Counted from the first letter of the stretch, positions 8,795-17,369 are shown. The stretch: 64,000 nucleotides of DNA from Chryseobacterium binzhouense (GCF_007474545.1 NZ_VKOG01000003.1:124001-188000), one strand, 5' to 3'. The notes: generated from the sequence alone by a model not told the origin. Numbers and translations: made by a program.

Positions 8795-9253
8795 TTACAC
8801 CACAATCTCAGTCGTATTTTTCACCTCAGAAATTGTGAATGCACTGTGTGTACTGGCAATATGCTGCAATGCAGTCAGTTTTGTAAGCATAAAATTGCGG
8901 TAATCTTCCATATTTTTTACACAAATTTTAAGAATGTAATCATAATCTCCGCTTACATGAAAACATTCAGTAACTTCAGGAAGATCCATTATTTCACGCT
9001 CAAACTGCATTACAAAATCTTTTTTATGCTGAGTAAGCCTTACATGACAAAGAACCAGAAATTTGCGGTCAATTTTAGTCTTGTCTACCAAAGCAACATA
9101 TTTAGAAATCACACCGGAATTTTCCAGTTTTTTGATGCGTTCATAAACCGCTGTCACCGAAAGATTAAGCTTATGGGAGAGTTCTTTAGTAGTCTGTTTA
9201 CCATCTTTTTGCAAAAACTGAAGCAATTTTTTATCAGTTTCATCAAAATTCAT
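8795..9253 (-). CDS. Lrp/AsnC family transcriptional regulator
   Basis: The 152-residue protein has the size and layout of the feast/famine regulators. A winged helix-turn-helix lies at about residues 3-62 (LDETDKKLLQFLQKDG-like start, then ELSHKLNLSVTAVYERIKKLENSGVI). An effector-binding RAM/ACT-like domain follows (about 68-145), with the conserved segment FHVSGDYDYILKI. These proteins bind DNA as dimers or octamers and respond to amino acids. The gene is divergent from a PLP-dependent sulfur amino acid enzyme, its likely target. A perfect 16-bp palindrome overlaps its promoter, suggesting autoregulation. Confidence 0.93.
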   Translation of the reverse strand: MNFDETDKKLLQFLQKDGKQTTKELSHKLNLSVTAVYERIKKLENSGVISKYVALVDKTKIDRKFLVLCHVRLTQHKKDFVMQFEREIMDLPEVTECFHVSGDYDYILKICVKNMEDYRNFMLTKLTALQHIASTHSAFTISEVKNTTEIVV

Positions 9254-9271
9254 AGAAAAAAATTTTATGTG

Positions 9272-9287
9272 TTGAATAATTATTCAA
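9272..9287. promoter_or_regulatory. Candidate Lrp operator (16-bp palindrome)
   Basis: TTGAATAATTATTCAA is a perfect palindrome, AT-rich at its centre as Lrp-type sites often are. It overlaps the -7 element of the regulator gene by three bases and covers the expected transcription start. Binding by the adjacent regulator is inferred. Confidence 0.6.
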
Positions 9288-9312
9288 ATATAATAAACTT
9301 TATTTCTACCAA
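9285..9312 (-). promoter_or_regulatory. Promoter of the Lrp-type regulator gene
   Basis: On the minus strand TATATTTG (9285-9292) is preceded by TTG (9310-9312) at 17 nt, a full match to the flavobacterial promoter consensus. Confidence 0.7.
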
Positions 9313-9397
9313 AAACAAAATTATCAGATTTATTTTCTGAATATTTTAAAAATGATTGTTTAAAAGATTGAAATGAGCCATTTTTAAACAAAAAAAT

Positions 9398-10624
9398 ATG
9401 GATCAATTTAATGCAGCCAACGAAATTCAGGATCTTCAGTATTTTGGTGAATTTGGAGGAGTAAATCCGTCTATTTCAGACAGCTCTACTTATACTTTTC
9501 TTTCAGCAAAAACCATGTTTGATACATTTGAAGGTAATGCAGAAGGATGCTATCTTTATTCCCGCCATTCATCCCCGATGAATCTTTATCTTGCACAAGC
9601 TTTGGCAAAAATGGAAAATACGGAAGCAGCCAATGTTACTGCTTCGGGAATGGGAGCCATTACTTCTGTACTGATGCAGATCTGCAAAAGCGGAGATCAC
9701 ATTATTTCCAGCAGAACGATTTACGGAGGAACATATGCTTTTATGAAAAATTTTCTTCCTCCTTTCCAGATAGAAACCAGCTTTGTTGACATCGGGAATT
9801 TTGAGTCTATCGAAAATGCAATTCAGCCTAATACCAAAATAATCTACTGCGAAAGTGTAAGCAACCCGCTTCTTGAAGTGGCAGACCTTAGAAAGCTTTC
9901 GGAAATCTGTAAAAAGCATAATCTTAAACTGATTGTTGACAATACTTTTTCACCGCTTTCTATTTCTCCTACTCTTTTGGGAGCAGATATTGTTATTCAT
10001 TCTTTAACGAAATTCATCAACGGAAGCAGCGATACTGTAGGCGGTGTTTATTGTGGAAGCCAGCAGTTTATAGACGACACAAAAAATGTAAACAACGGAG
10101 CCTGTATGCTTTTGGGACCAACCATGGACAGCTTTCGCTCGGCAAGTATTCTTAAAAACCTGAGAACACTTCATATTAGAATGAAGCAGCACAGCCATAA
10201 TGCTTTATATCTTGCTCAAAAATTTGAAGAAGATGGTCTGAAGGTTTCATATCCGGGCTTAAAATCCCATAAAAACCATGACCTGATGAAAAGTATGATG
10301 CATGAAGAATACGGTTTTGGAGGACTTTTAACTTTGGATGCAGGAACTACCGATAAAGCCAATGAGCTGATGGAGCTGATGCAGAAAGAAAACCTGGGGT
10401 ATCTGGCGGTAAGCTTAGGATTTTATAAAACATTATTCTCCTGTTCCGGAAGTTCTACTTCTTCTGAAATTCCTGAAGAAGAAAGAGAGGCGATGGGAAT
10501 CTCTGACGGACTCATCCGATTCTCTATAGGTTTGGATCACGACATACACCGCACTTATGAAAAAATGAAAGAATGCATGCTGAAAACAGGCGTTCTCAAC
10601 CATGAAACATCATCCATATTCTAA
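9398..10624 (+). CDS. Cys/Met metabolism PLP-dependent enzyme (methionine gamma-lyase-like)
   Basis: The 408-residue fold-type I PLP enzyme belongs to the Cys/Met metabolism family. The phosphate-contact tyrosine segment YLYSRHSSPMN (about 52-62) stands where the family has YSR.(G/S)NP. ASGMGAI (about 82-88) follows, then D181 in LIVDNTFSPL and the Schiff-base lysine K205 in SLTKFINGSSD. Members cleave or form C-S bonds: methionine gamma-lyase, cystathionine lyases and synthases, O-acetylhomoserine sulfhydrylase. The exact substrate cannot be read from the sequence; the divergent Lrp-type regulator favours a catabolic, amino-acid-responsive role. A terminator closes the gene. Confidence 0.88.
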   Translation: MDQFNAANEIQDLQYFGEFGGVNPSISDSSTYTFLSAKTMFDTFEGNAEGCYLYSRHSSPMNLYLAQALAKMENTEAANVTASGMGAITSVLMQICKSGDHIISSRTIYGGTYAFMKNFLPPFQIETSFVDIGNFESIENAIQPNTKIIYCESVSNPLLEVADLRKLSEICKKHNLKLIVDNTFSPLSISPTLLGADIVIHSLTKFINGSSDTVGGVYCGSQQFIDDTKNVNNGACMLLGPTMDSFRSASILKNLRTLHIRMKQHSHNALYLAQKFEEDGLKVSYPGLKSHKNHDLMKSMMHEEYGFGGLLTLDAGTTDKANELMELMQKENLGYLAVSLGFYKTLFSCSGSSTSSEIPEEEREAMGISDGLIRFSIGLDHDIHRTYEKMKECMLKTGVLNHETSSIF

Positions 10625-10634
10625 TTATTTGTTG

Positions 10635-10671
10635 ATAAAAGCTGTCTTAAAGGCAGCTTTTATTGTTTTTT
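10635..10671 (+). terminator. Terminator after the PLP enzyme gene
   Basis: The stem ATAAAAGCTGTC/GGCAGCTTTTAT has one G-U pair and is followed by TTGTTTTTT on the plus strand. It lies between convergent genes. Confidence 0.75.
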
Positions 10672-10709
10672 AGAATGAGCTTTTTATTTTAGTTCAATGA
10701 CAAATCTAT

Positions 10710-11714
10710 CTAATCCTTATGAAAATGGGTAGGAAAAGCGTCTTCGGGTTTCTTTCTGAAAATATTCAATAAAATCCAGGATTTTAAAAATCCATATCCG
10801 TAAGAAAACATCTGAACATAAGTAGACATTACCGCCATTGCTCCGATGGCAATATTTCTGGTAACCATCATAGCATGAATACAGATCACGAACGTATAAA
10901 AACCATAAAATGCCAGTATGATTCCTTTTTTAAAAACAAAATATTCAATAAATCCTAAAATGTATCCTAACAGAAAAAGACTTGGAAAAGCAAAAGAAAT
11001 CTTTACATAATCCGGATGACGCTGATTAAGAATGGGTCTTGCACAGCCAAACTGATATACCTGCTTTGAAAATCTTCCAAAATCTACTCTTCTTTTATGG
11101 TATACTGCAATATCATCAAAAAATGCAGTAGTAAAGCCATTTTCCCAAAGTGTCATTGACAGATCGGGATCCTCTCCTATTCTCATTTCTGAGAAACCTC
11201 CTACTTTTTCAAAAACTTCTTTTTTAACCCCCATATTAAAGCTTCTCGGCTGAAATCTGGACACGGATTTTTTACTTCCCCTAATCCCCCCTGTGGTAAA
11301 AACCGAAGTCATAGAATATGAAATGGCTTTCTGAATCAGATTGAAACCTTTATGTGCTTTATCTGCTCCTCCAAAAGCATCACATGGAATATTTTCTATA
11401 TTTTTTTTAATATTTTCAATATAGTCTTTGTCTACAATCACGTCACTGTCTACAAACACAAGCCATTCGCTGGAAGCTCTTTTAGCACCGTAATTTCTTG
11501 ATAAACCGGGTCCTGAGTTATCTTTTCTGAAATATTTAATGTTTAAAAACTCTTCAAAATTTTTAATTGTAGGTTTCAGATCAATTAATGAACCATCATC
11601 CACGATAATAATTTCAAAATCTTTATCCGTTTGTGAGATTAGAGAATTCAGCAGCTCAAAAAGCTCATCTTTTCTGTTGAATATAGCGACGATGATGGAA
11701 ATGGTTGGTTTCAA
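10710..11714 (-). CDS. Family 2 glycosyltransferase, membrane-associated
   Basis: The 334-residue protein begins with a GT-A catalytic domain: TISIIVAIFNRKDELFELL, then the nucleotide-sugar acidic motifs IIVDDGS near 40 and VFVDSDV near 91. A later MRIGEDPDLSMTLWE (about 178-192) supplies the ED acceptor-side motif. After about residue 245 there are two or three hydrophobic segments, so the enzyme is probably anchored to the inner membrane. The acceptor is unknown. The only start in frame with this product is TTG (11714); the next codons match the usual family N-terminus. It is monocistronic and convergent with the PLP enzyme gene. Confidence 0.88.
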   Translation of the reverse strand: MKPTISIIVAIFNRKDELFELLNSLISQTDKDFEIIIVDDGSLIDLKPTIKNFEEFLNIKYFRKDNSGPGLSRNYGAKRASSEWLVFVDSDVIVDKDYIENIKKNIENIPCDAFGGADKAHKGFNLIQKAISYSMTSVFTTGGIRGSKKSVSRFQPRSFNMGVKKEVFEKVGGFSEMRIGEDPDLSMTLWENGFTTAFFDDIAVYHKRRVDFGRFSKQVYQFGCARPILNQRHPDYVKISFAFPSLFLLGYILGFIEYFVFKKGIILAFYGFYTFVICIHAMMVTRNIAIGAMAVMSTYVQMFSYGYGFLKSWILLNIFRKKPEDAFPTHFHKD

Positions 11715-11802
11715 ATTGAAAATTTTTAAGATTTATTAAATAAAAACGATCCTCTTTTGTAAACGATGTTGATTACATGATATTGTTGAACCAGATTTTT
11801 AT

Positions 11803-13536
11803 TTATCTGATTTTCTTTATATAGCTTCCCGAACCGGATGCTGTTAAAAGATAAGTATGTTTCTTCTGTAAAGAATCCAGCACTTCTATTTCCGCAGTAT
11901 TTTCCTTTTGAGAATCGTAATTATTTACATCAAATACAACCGCAGCATTGATTCCGGAATTGATCCTAAAAGGAAAAGTTGTTATCCATTTAATATCATT
12001 TTTAATATTTTTAATACTAAGTACTGTTGCCGATGCACCTGAATTTTTGAAGTAAGCCAAACCATTTTTATTTCCTGAATCGCTCATTGATGTAGAAATC
12101 TGAACAGTTATATTGGGTCTACTTAAATCATACACATCTGTTATTTGATATTGAATTCCTGAATTAAAAAAATCCATTGTTTTTAAAGACTCATAAAGCT
12201 CTTCTCTATTTTTAGGAAAATTTTTCACAAGTTCCTGTTTATTAATGGTGAAAATCTGCGCTGTATCTTTTTGCTGATTATAATAATATCTTGCCTGATC
12301 GTAAGATGTTTCTGAGAAAAATTCAGCCGTAAGCCTTTTTACGGTAATTATATTTCCTTCAATTGTTTCAACTTTGAAACCGTAGTTCTTTATATTACCA
12401 TAATAATCCTTCGCTTTTATTACAAAAATTTGGTTGGTATTCGGGTTTTTAATTTCGGATTCAAGATATTTTACTTTTTCATCCATTATGTTCTGGTAAT
12501 CAATTTTTGACTGATACTTCTGATAATATTTTTTGCCGAAGTACATTGCAAAAAGGTAGATAATAACTAAAGGAAGAATCAAAAATAATTTGTTTGCTTT
12601 AAATTCTGTCGTTTTCTCTTTCACGACGTATGTTTCTGAAAGCGAATCATGCCATCCTCTTTTCCCTAAAAATGAAAATGCATTAAAAGGTATATTCCTG
12701 CAAAGGGTTCTTAAAAAAATTGTGGAAGAATCAGGACTTTTGGCTTTGGAATTTACCACTCTGGATTCAGTTAAAAATTTTCCTGGAGTGGCTCCGAAAA
12801 GAATTTCCGATACCGGAAAATAGATAAAGAAAGCTATTAAAATAATGAGATATAAAGACCATCTACTCCTGAAAAAAAATTCAACACCAGAACCTTCTGT
12901 CAGCAAATTATTTTTTGAAATCCAGTATCCTGCATTTATGATTATAGGTATGATGATTAAGGCTATGATTAGAAGATCTATAATCCAGTGAACAAAACGC
13001 TGCCATTTTCCGGTATCGGTTATGATCGTCTTTGTTTCAGTAACGGTAATATCAATTTCTTTCTGCGACTTTATTAATTTTAGAGTATAGTAACTCAATC
13101 CTATTATAATCAGCAAAACCAAAAACCCATAAACGGAATAAAAAATAGTCCATGAAGAAGCCGATTTCCAATCCATAATAAAGAATTTGTACAGCAAACT
13201 TTGAAAAACTGCAAAAATTGCATGTATAAAAATTACCGAAATTACAAAACCAAGCAGTCGGGATTCTCTGCCTTTTGATTTTCTAAATTGCAGACTTCCG
13301 GCAAATAATAGAATATAAAACAGAAGATTCCAAATTTCATAATGTTCAAATTTGTCGGTAAAATTAAGATGTAGCGTAGCAAAGTACAGTACTGGCAGTA
13401 AGATTTTACCTACGGTAGATTTTGCAAAGCTTACCAAATCTGAATTATCTGAATAAATATTTATCAAAGCACTTATGATGCCTACAATCGAAATCAGCAT
13501 CGAACTTATCCATACAAATCTATGTTTGTTATTCAT
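11803..13536 (-). CDS. RDD-family membrane protein
   Basis: The 577-residue protein is not a classical enzyme. Its N-terminal third has four hydrophobic segments (about residues 10-27, 38-55, 90-115 and 130-150). An RDD domain follows (about 180-305): KWQRFVHWIIDLLIIALI, then a second helix and FGATPGKFLTESRVV with the typical GKTPGK-like turn. A hydrophobic segment near 320 leads to a large soluble C-terminal region of about 250 residues without a recognised motif. The function of RDD proteins is largely unknown, although some affect sodium or drug tolerance. It is followed at 85 bp by the glycosyltransferase gene on the same strand. Confidence 0.75.
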   Translation of the reverse strand: MNNKHRFVWISSMLISIVGIISALINIYSDNSDLVSFAKSTVGKILLPVLYFATLHLNFTDKFEHYEIWNLLFYILLFAGSLQFRKSKGRESRLLGFVISVIFIHAIFAVFQSLLYKFFIMDWKSASSWTIFYSVYGFLVLLIIIGLSYYTLKLIKSQKEIDITVTETKTIITDTGKWQRFVHWIIDLLIIALIIIPIIINAGYWISKNNLLTEGSGVEFFFRSRWSLYLIILIAFFIYFPVSEILFGATPGKFLTESRVVNSKAKSPDSSTIFLRTLCRNIPFNAFSFLGKRGWHDSLSETYVVKEKTTEFKANKLFLILPLVIIYLFAMYFGKKYYQKYQSKIDYQNIMDEKVKYLESEIKNPNTNQIFVIKAKDYYGNIKNYGFKVETIEGNIITVKRLTAEFFSETSYDQARYYYNQQKDTAQIFTINKQELVKNFPKNREELYESLKTMDFFNSGIQYQITDVYDLSRPNITVQISTSMSDSGNKNGLAYFKNSGASATVLSIKNIKNDIKWITTFPFRINSGINAAVVFDVNNYDSQKENTAEIEVLDSLQKKHTYLLTASGSGSYIKKIR

Positions 13537-13565
13537 GGTAAATTTTTAGTTTTTATGGTTATATT

Positions 13566-14579
13566 TTAAACCTCCTTCTCAAAATAAAGCATATAATACT
13601 TTCCTTTCTCGTCCTGTCCCTGTTCAATCATCTTTCGGTCGCCGTGAATGTAAATATGAAAATTTTTATCTAATTTAATAATACTTTTAAAGTGTCTCTG
13701 TGTTTTTTTTACAGCAGCTTCACTGATCGGAAATTCTTCGGCAATATTGATCTGCATATCCTGTTCGTAATCTGTTTTAAAATTATTAAAACTTTCGATG
13801 ACATGCTCGTCACCCAAAACTTCACTTGTAAAATCATCCAGCTTAAATTCTTCTTTTTCCTTAAAGAATTGAATAGATTTATTCAGAAAATCTGCCTGAT
13901 CCGCTTTAGAAACTTCAAATTCCTGCGGAAGCTGTTTGGTAATATAATCTTTATATACCATCAAGGCTTCCTGTGTATGAAAATATTCGTCGTCACGTTG
14001 TTTTACCTTTAGAAAATCTTCAAACCAATAATACATATCACCGTTTTTATGATTATCAACTACCGAAAGTACATAGCCACTTTCTTTATTGTTGTTGTAA
14101 ATTAAGGCTGCTTTATCAATTTTAGAAAGACTGATCCCCTGATCTTTTTCGATTTCAAAAGATTCGTTCTGAGGAAAGATTTTCAGGAAAGATTCTCTTT
14201 TTTCAGTTTTAAAGATTCCTATTTTGTCTACTTTTTCGGTTCCCTCTCTTTCATCTTCAAAAAAAACGATAAACAGCTCACCACCCTGAACTCTTGGATT
14301 TTCTGCGGCATCAAAAAGATGTTTGGCGATGTTCTCAGATTCCCACAAAAACTTAGACTTATCTTCAAAAATTTCAGAAACCGAACTGAAAACAGGATTA
14401 TTAACCAGATAGGTATCGCTGTAAAACTGATACGTTTCTTCTGTTTTGAATGAACCTAAAAAATAATTCTCAAGCATTTCTGTCGTTCCTTCATCCAGCT
14501 GAAGCTCTTCCTGCGAAAGAATAAGAGACTCTCCGTTAATTTTATTTCCTACTCTGTGTACAACTATTTTTGAAAACAT
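13566..14579 (-). CDS. Nucleoid-associated protein, NdpA/YejK family
   Basis: About 337 residues resemble the 37-kDa nucleoid-associated protein family (NdpA/YejK), which binds the bacterial nucleoid; the biochemical role is poorly defined. The family look is clear in the N-terminal FSKIVVHRVGNKINGE, then LFDAAENPRVQGGELFIVFFED and the mid-protein KAALIYNNNKESGYVLSVVDN. I chose the ATG at 14579 because the reading frame upstream to 14624 encodes a hydrophobic leader (VRLNIFAFQYNSKK) that is foreign to the family. The gene lies just upstream of the RDD gene with a 29-bp gap. Confidence 0.8.
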   Translation of the reverse strand: MFSKIVVHRVGNKINGESLILSQEELQLDEGTTEMLENYFLGSFKTEETYQFYSDTYLVNNPVFSSVSEIFEDKSKFLWESENIAKHLFDAAENPRVQGGELFIVFFEDEREGTEKVDKIGIFKTEKRESFLKIFPQNESFEIEKDQGISLSKIDKAALIYNNNKESGYVLSVVDNHKNGDMYYWFEDFLKVKQRDDEYFHTQEALMVYKDYITKQLPQEFEVSKADQADFLNKSIQFFKEKEEFKLDDFTSEVLGDEHVIESFNNFKTDYEQDMQINIAEEFPISEAAVKKTQRHFKSIIKLDKNFHIYIHGDRKMIEQGQDEKGKYYMLYFEKEV

Positions 14580-14693
14580 TTTTTTTGAATTATATTGGAA
14601 TGCAAATATATTCAATCTCACCATTAAAACTATTTTCTTGTGTATATGAATTTAATTTAACCAAAATTTCACCCATAAAAATTTCAAAACCTT

Positions 14694-14701
14694 TACATTT
14701 G
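14694..14701 (+). promoter_or_regulatory. Candidate -7 element of pafA
   Basis: TACATTTG fits TAnnTTTG. It overlaps an upstream in-frame GTG at 14701, which therefore cannot be the start of a transcript made here. This supports the ATG at 14722. Confidence 0.55.
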
Positions 14702-14721
14702 TGGTCTCAAAAGTTATTTTA

Positions 14722-16368
14722 ATGTTAAGGAAAATTACCATTGCTGCGGTAATATTTTTATCAGCAGCGAATGTCAGTGCTCAGAAAAATAAAAAACCAC
14801 AGGTAGAAAGACCGAAACTGGTTGTGGGTCTCGTTATCGACCAAATGCGATGGGACTATTTGTACAGATATTATGATAAATACGGAAATGACGGCTTCAA
14901 AAGGCTTCTTAATAAAGGTTTTTCCTTCAACAATGTAATGATTCCTTACGTTCCGACGGTTACAGCAATTGGCCACACTTCTATCTATACCGGTTCTGTG
15001 CCTTCAATTCATGGAATTGCGGGAAATGACTGGACGGACAAACAAACAGGCAAAAATGTCTACTGTACCGAAGATGCTTATGTAAAAGGAGTGGGAACCA
15101 ACAGCCAAAAGGTTGGCGGGCATTCTCCAAAAAATCTCTGGAGCACCACCATTACCGATCAATTGAGAATAGCAAGCAATTTCCAATCTAAAGTAGTAGG
15201 CGTTTCCCTGAAGGACCGAGCTTCAATTTTACCGGCAGGACACAATCCTACAGGAGCTTTCTGGTTTGATGAAAATACCGGAAATTTTGTGACAAGTTCG
15301 TATTATATGAACAGTCTCCCGGATTGGGTAAACAAATTTAATGACAAAAAAATAGCAGAAAAGCTTGTTGCCAACGGATGGAATACTCTTCTTCCCATTG
15401 ACCAATATACAGAAAGTACAAGAGATGATGTCCCTTGGGAAAGACCTGTTGGAAAGGCAGAAAAACCTGTTTTTCCCTATTCTAATCTGGCAAAAGATTA
15501 TGCTGAAAATAAAGGCGTTTTAAGGACGACTCCTTTTGGAAATTCCTACACGTTAAGATTTGCGGAAGCCGCCATTGATGGTTATCAGCTTGGAGAAGAT
15601 TCAATGACCGATTTTCTTGCCATTAATATTGCTTCTACAGATTATGTAGGACACTCGTTTGGGCCTAATGCAATTGAAGTGGAAGATACTTATCTTCGTC
15701 TTGATATTGAGCTGGCAAATTTCTTTAAACTGCTCGACAAAAAAGTAGGAGAAGGAAATTACCTCATTTTCCTTTCTGCTGATCATGGTGGAGCTCACGC
15801 TGAAGGTTATATGAAAGAAAATAAAATGATGACAGGCTTTTTTGATGACGGGCTGGAAAAAAACCTCGGAGCAGAGCTGGAAGCTAAGTATGCAGCAAGT
15901 AAACTGATATTGGGAATTGATAATTACCAGATTTATCTGAATCATGAACTTATCAAAGAAAAAAAGCTTGACGAAGCTGCAATCAAAAAAAGCATCATTG
16001 AAAATCTAAATAAAGATCCCCGTGTTTTATATGCGGTAGATTTGAAAGAAGTGGGTTCTGCACCAATTCCTGAACCGATTAAATCAAGAGTGATCAACGG
16101 CTACAATTGGCAGAGAAGCGGTGACATTCAGATTATTTCACATGACGGAATGCTTCCAAATTATGCCAAAAAAGGAACTACACATAGTGTCTGGAACTCC
16201 TACGACGCTCATATTCCGCTTATTTTTATGGGTTGGAATATTTCACATGGCGAAAGCAATGCGCCTCATTATATGACAGATATTGCTCCTACTCTTGCTC
16301 AGTTTTTAAGAATTGAAAATCCAAGCGGAAATGTAGGACAGCCTTTAATGGAAGTTTTAGGAAAATAG
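14722..16368 (+). CDS. pafA: Alkaline phosphatase PafA
   Basis: The 548-residue protein closely resembles the PafA phosphate monoesterase of Elizabethkingia and other Bacteroidota, a secreted, phosphate-irrepressible alkaline phosphatase of the nucleotide pyrophosphatase/phosphatase superfamily. A signal peptide (MLRKITIAAVIFLSAANVSA) precedes LVVGLVIDQMRWDYLYRYY, with metal ligand D40. The nucleophile threonine is T81 in VPTVTAIGHTS, N102 lies in GIAGNDW, and the SLKDRAS segment carries the Lys and Arg that contact phosphate in PafA. STDYVGHSFGPN and SADHGGAH supply the other metal ligands. The protein acts in the periplasm on organic phosphates. It is monocistronic, with its own promoter element and a terminator. 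Confidence 0.95.
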   Translation: MLRKITIAAVIFLSAANVSAQKNKKPQVERPKLVVGLVIDQMRWDYLYRYYDKYGNDGFKRLLNKGFSFNNVMIPYVPTVTAIGHTSIYTGSVPSIHGIAGNDWTDKQTGKNVYCTEDAYVKGVGTNSQKVGGHSPKNLWSTTITDQLRIASNFQSKVVGVSLKDRASILPAGHNPTGAFWFDENTGNFVTSSYYMNSLPDWVNKFNDKKIAEKLVANGWNTLLPIDQYTESTRDDVPWERPVGKAEKPVFPYSNLAKDYAENKGVLRTTPFGNSYTLRFAEAAIDGYQLGEDSMTDFLAINIASTDYVGHSFGPNAIEVEDTYLRLDIELANFFKLLDKKVGEGNYLIFLSADHGGAHAEGYMKENKMMTGFFDDGLEKNLGAELEAKYAASKLILGIDNYQIYLNHELIKEKKLDEAAIKKSIIENLNKDPRVLYAVDLKEVGSAPIPEPIKSRVINGYNWQRSGDIQIISHDGMLPNYAKKGTTHSVWNSYDAHIPLIFMGWNISHGESNAPHYMTDIAPTLAQFLRIENPSGNVGQPLMEVLGK

Positions 16369-16387
16369 TGAGAATGTATATACAATT

Positions 16388-16415
16388 AATCCCGCAAAGT
16401 TTTGCGGGATTTTTT
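16388..16415 (+). terminator. Terminator of pafA
   Basis: The arms AATCCCGCAAA and TTTGCGGGATT form an 11-bp stem followed by TTTTTT. It abuts the stop codon of the convergent barstar gene. Confidence 0.85.
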
Positions 16416-16734
16416 ATTCGGTTTCATCTTCATCTTCATCTTCATCTTCATCTTCATCTTCATACTGCTCAAGATAATAAGAAAAAGAAAAGCCTTCCGT
16501 TTCATCTTCCAGGTCTTCCAGGGTTGTGAGAAAATCATCAAAATTTTCCAGCTGATCTACGCTCATATTAACAAATTCAAGATGTAATGGCATTTCCAGT
16601 TCGCCAGTAATCACATCAGCAAGTGCATCCAAATTATCTCCGAAATAATCAGGAAGTTTTATTTTCTCTTTAAGCTGGGTATAAAAATCTTCATCATCTC
16701 CTATTTCTGTAAAGTCGATATATACTGTATTCAT
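16414..16734 (-). CDS. Barstar-family ribonuclease inhibitor with acidic repeat tail
   Basis: The 106-residue protein matches the barstar family, small cytoplasmic inhibitors that block the active site of barnase-type RNases. About 90 residues form the barstar core: TVYIDFTEIGDDEDFYTQLKE, then PDYFGDNLDALADVI, which is the conserved Y.GxNLDAL helix with the acidic surface, then LEFVNMS and the C-terminal EGFSFSY strand. The last 16 residues are almost pure Glu-Asp, encoded by a hexanucleotide repeat that is not part of the family fold. It lies 47 bp downstream of the barnase-like gene on the same strand and may have its own promoter. Confidence 0.88.
   Translation of the reverse strand: MNTVYIDFTEIGDDEDFYTQLKEKIKLPDYFGDNLDALADVITGELEMPLHLEFVNMSVDQLENFDDFLTTLEDLEDETEGFSFSYYLEQYEDEDEDEDEDEDETE
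16425..16460 (-). repeat. (CATCTT)6 hexanucleotide repeat inside the barstar gene
   Basis: Six perfect copies of CATCTT (GAAGAT on the coding strand) encode alternating Glu-Asp. Copy-number change would add or remove ED pairs without a frameshift. Confidence 0.9.
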
Positions 16735-16751
16735 TAATCAAATTATTTTTG

Positions 16752-16759
16752 CAAAATTA
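16752..16759 (-). promoter_or_regulatory. Candidate separate promoter for barstar
   Basis: On the minus strand TAATTTTG fits TAnnTTTG and lies 17 bp before the barstar ATG, between the RNase stop and the inhibitor start. No -33 TTG is seen at the right spacing. If real, it would let the inhibitor be made without the RNase. Confidence 0.4.
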
Positions 16760-16781
16760 AGCGTTTATGCCCTATTTATTA

Positions 16782-17294
16782 CTATTTCTTTTCAAAACTC
16801 CTATAATGATCTTTCGTTAAATAAACATCGCCGTTTACAGTGAAAACAATACGGTCTGCATTTCGGTTTCCACAGTTGTAGTTTACATCCGCCTCTAAAT
16901 ATTTTTCGCCTTTAGGAAGTTTTCCTTCACGATTTCCAAAATAATCTCCGCCAATCGCTTTCCCTGGTAAAACTTCGCACAAATTTCCCTGAGAAGGAAT
17001 CCAGCCCTGTTGTTTAGCTTTTGATTTGGTAATGTAATAATCGGGAAGATGCTGGTTTTGTTTTACGTAAGAAATAACTGTGTTTTCTTCAGTTAGAGCA
17101 TCAATATTATGGTTAGAACCGCCCGAGCTTTTAGTTTGCTTATTTTCAAATGGCTTATCATGTTGTATCTTATTTGTTTTATTGTTTTTGATGTCTTCAT
17201 CTGCAAAGAAATTATTGTAGACAAACATCACAGACATCCCGAAAAGTAATCCGAGACAGGCAAATAAAACAGAACGAATTTTATTGTTCATCAT
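16782..17294 (-). CDS. Barnase-family ribonuclease with N-terminal membrane or signal segment
   Basis: The 170-residue protein has a hydrophobic N-terminal segment (about 8-29), a Lys/Asn/Ser linker (about 30-68) and a C-terminal barnase domain (about 70-170). The domain aligns well with Bacillus barnase: LPDYYITKSKAKQQGW (K90 equals barnase K27), GKAIGGDYFGNREGKLP, then the catalytic base E134, R144, R148 and the catalytic acid H163 in KDHYRSF. All key residues are present, so an active endoribonuclease is expected, exported or held at the membrane. The barstar gene follows directly. Roles in competition or in self RNA turnover outside the cytoplasm are possible. Confidence 0.9.
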   Translation of the reverse strand: MMNNKIRSVLFACLGLLFGMSVMFVYNNFFADEDIKNNKTNKIQHDKPFENKQTKSSGGSNHNIDALTEENTVISYVKQNQHLPDYYITKSKAKQQGWIPSQGNLCEVLPGKAIGGDYFGNREGKLPKGEKYLEADVNYNCGNRNADRIVFTVNGDVYLTKDHYRSFEKK

Positions 17295-17369
17295 TTTTTG
17301 TTTTTAGCTAGTTTAATTTTAAGTTTTTCATGATATTACAATTAAAACTTGTTTTTGATTAATGTAAAA

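Noticed and set aside
8846-9340. 164-codon plus-strand frame over the Lrp gene
   Set aside because: It is antisense to a well-supported regulator and its product is Phe/Lys/Ile-rich without domain signs.
16402-16587. Plus-strand frame rich in Phe-Ile across the barstar repeat
   Set aside because: The FIFIFI pattern is just the complement reading of the CATCTT repeat.
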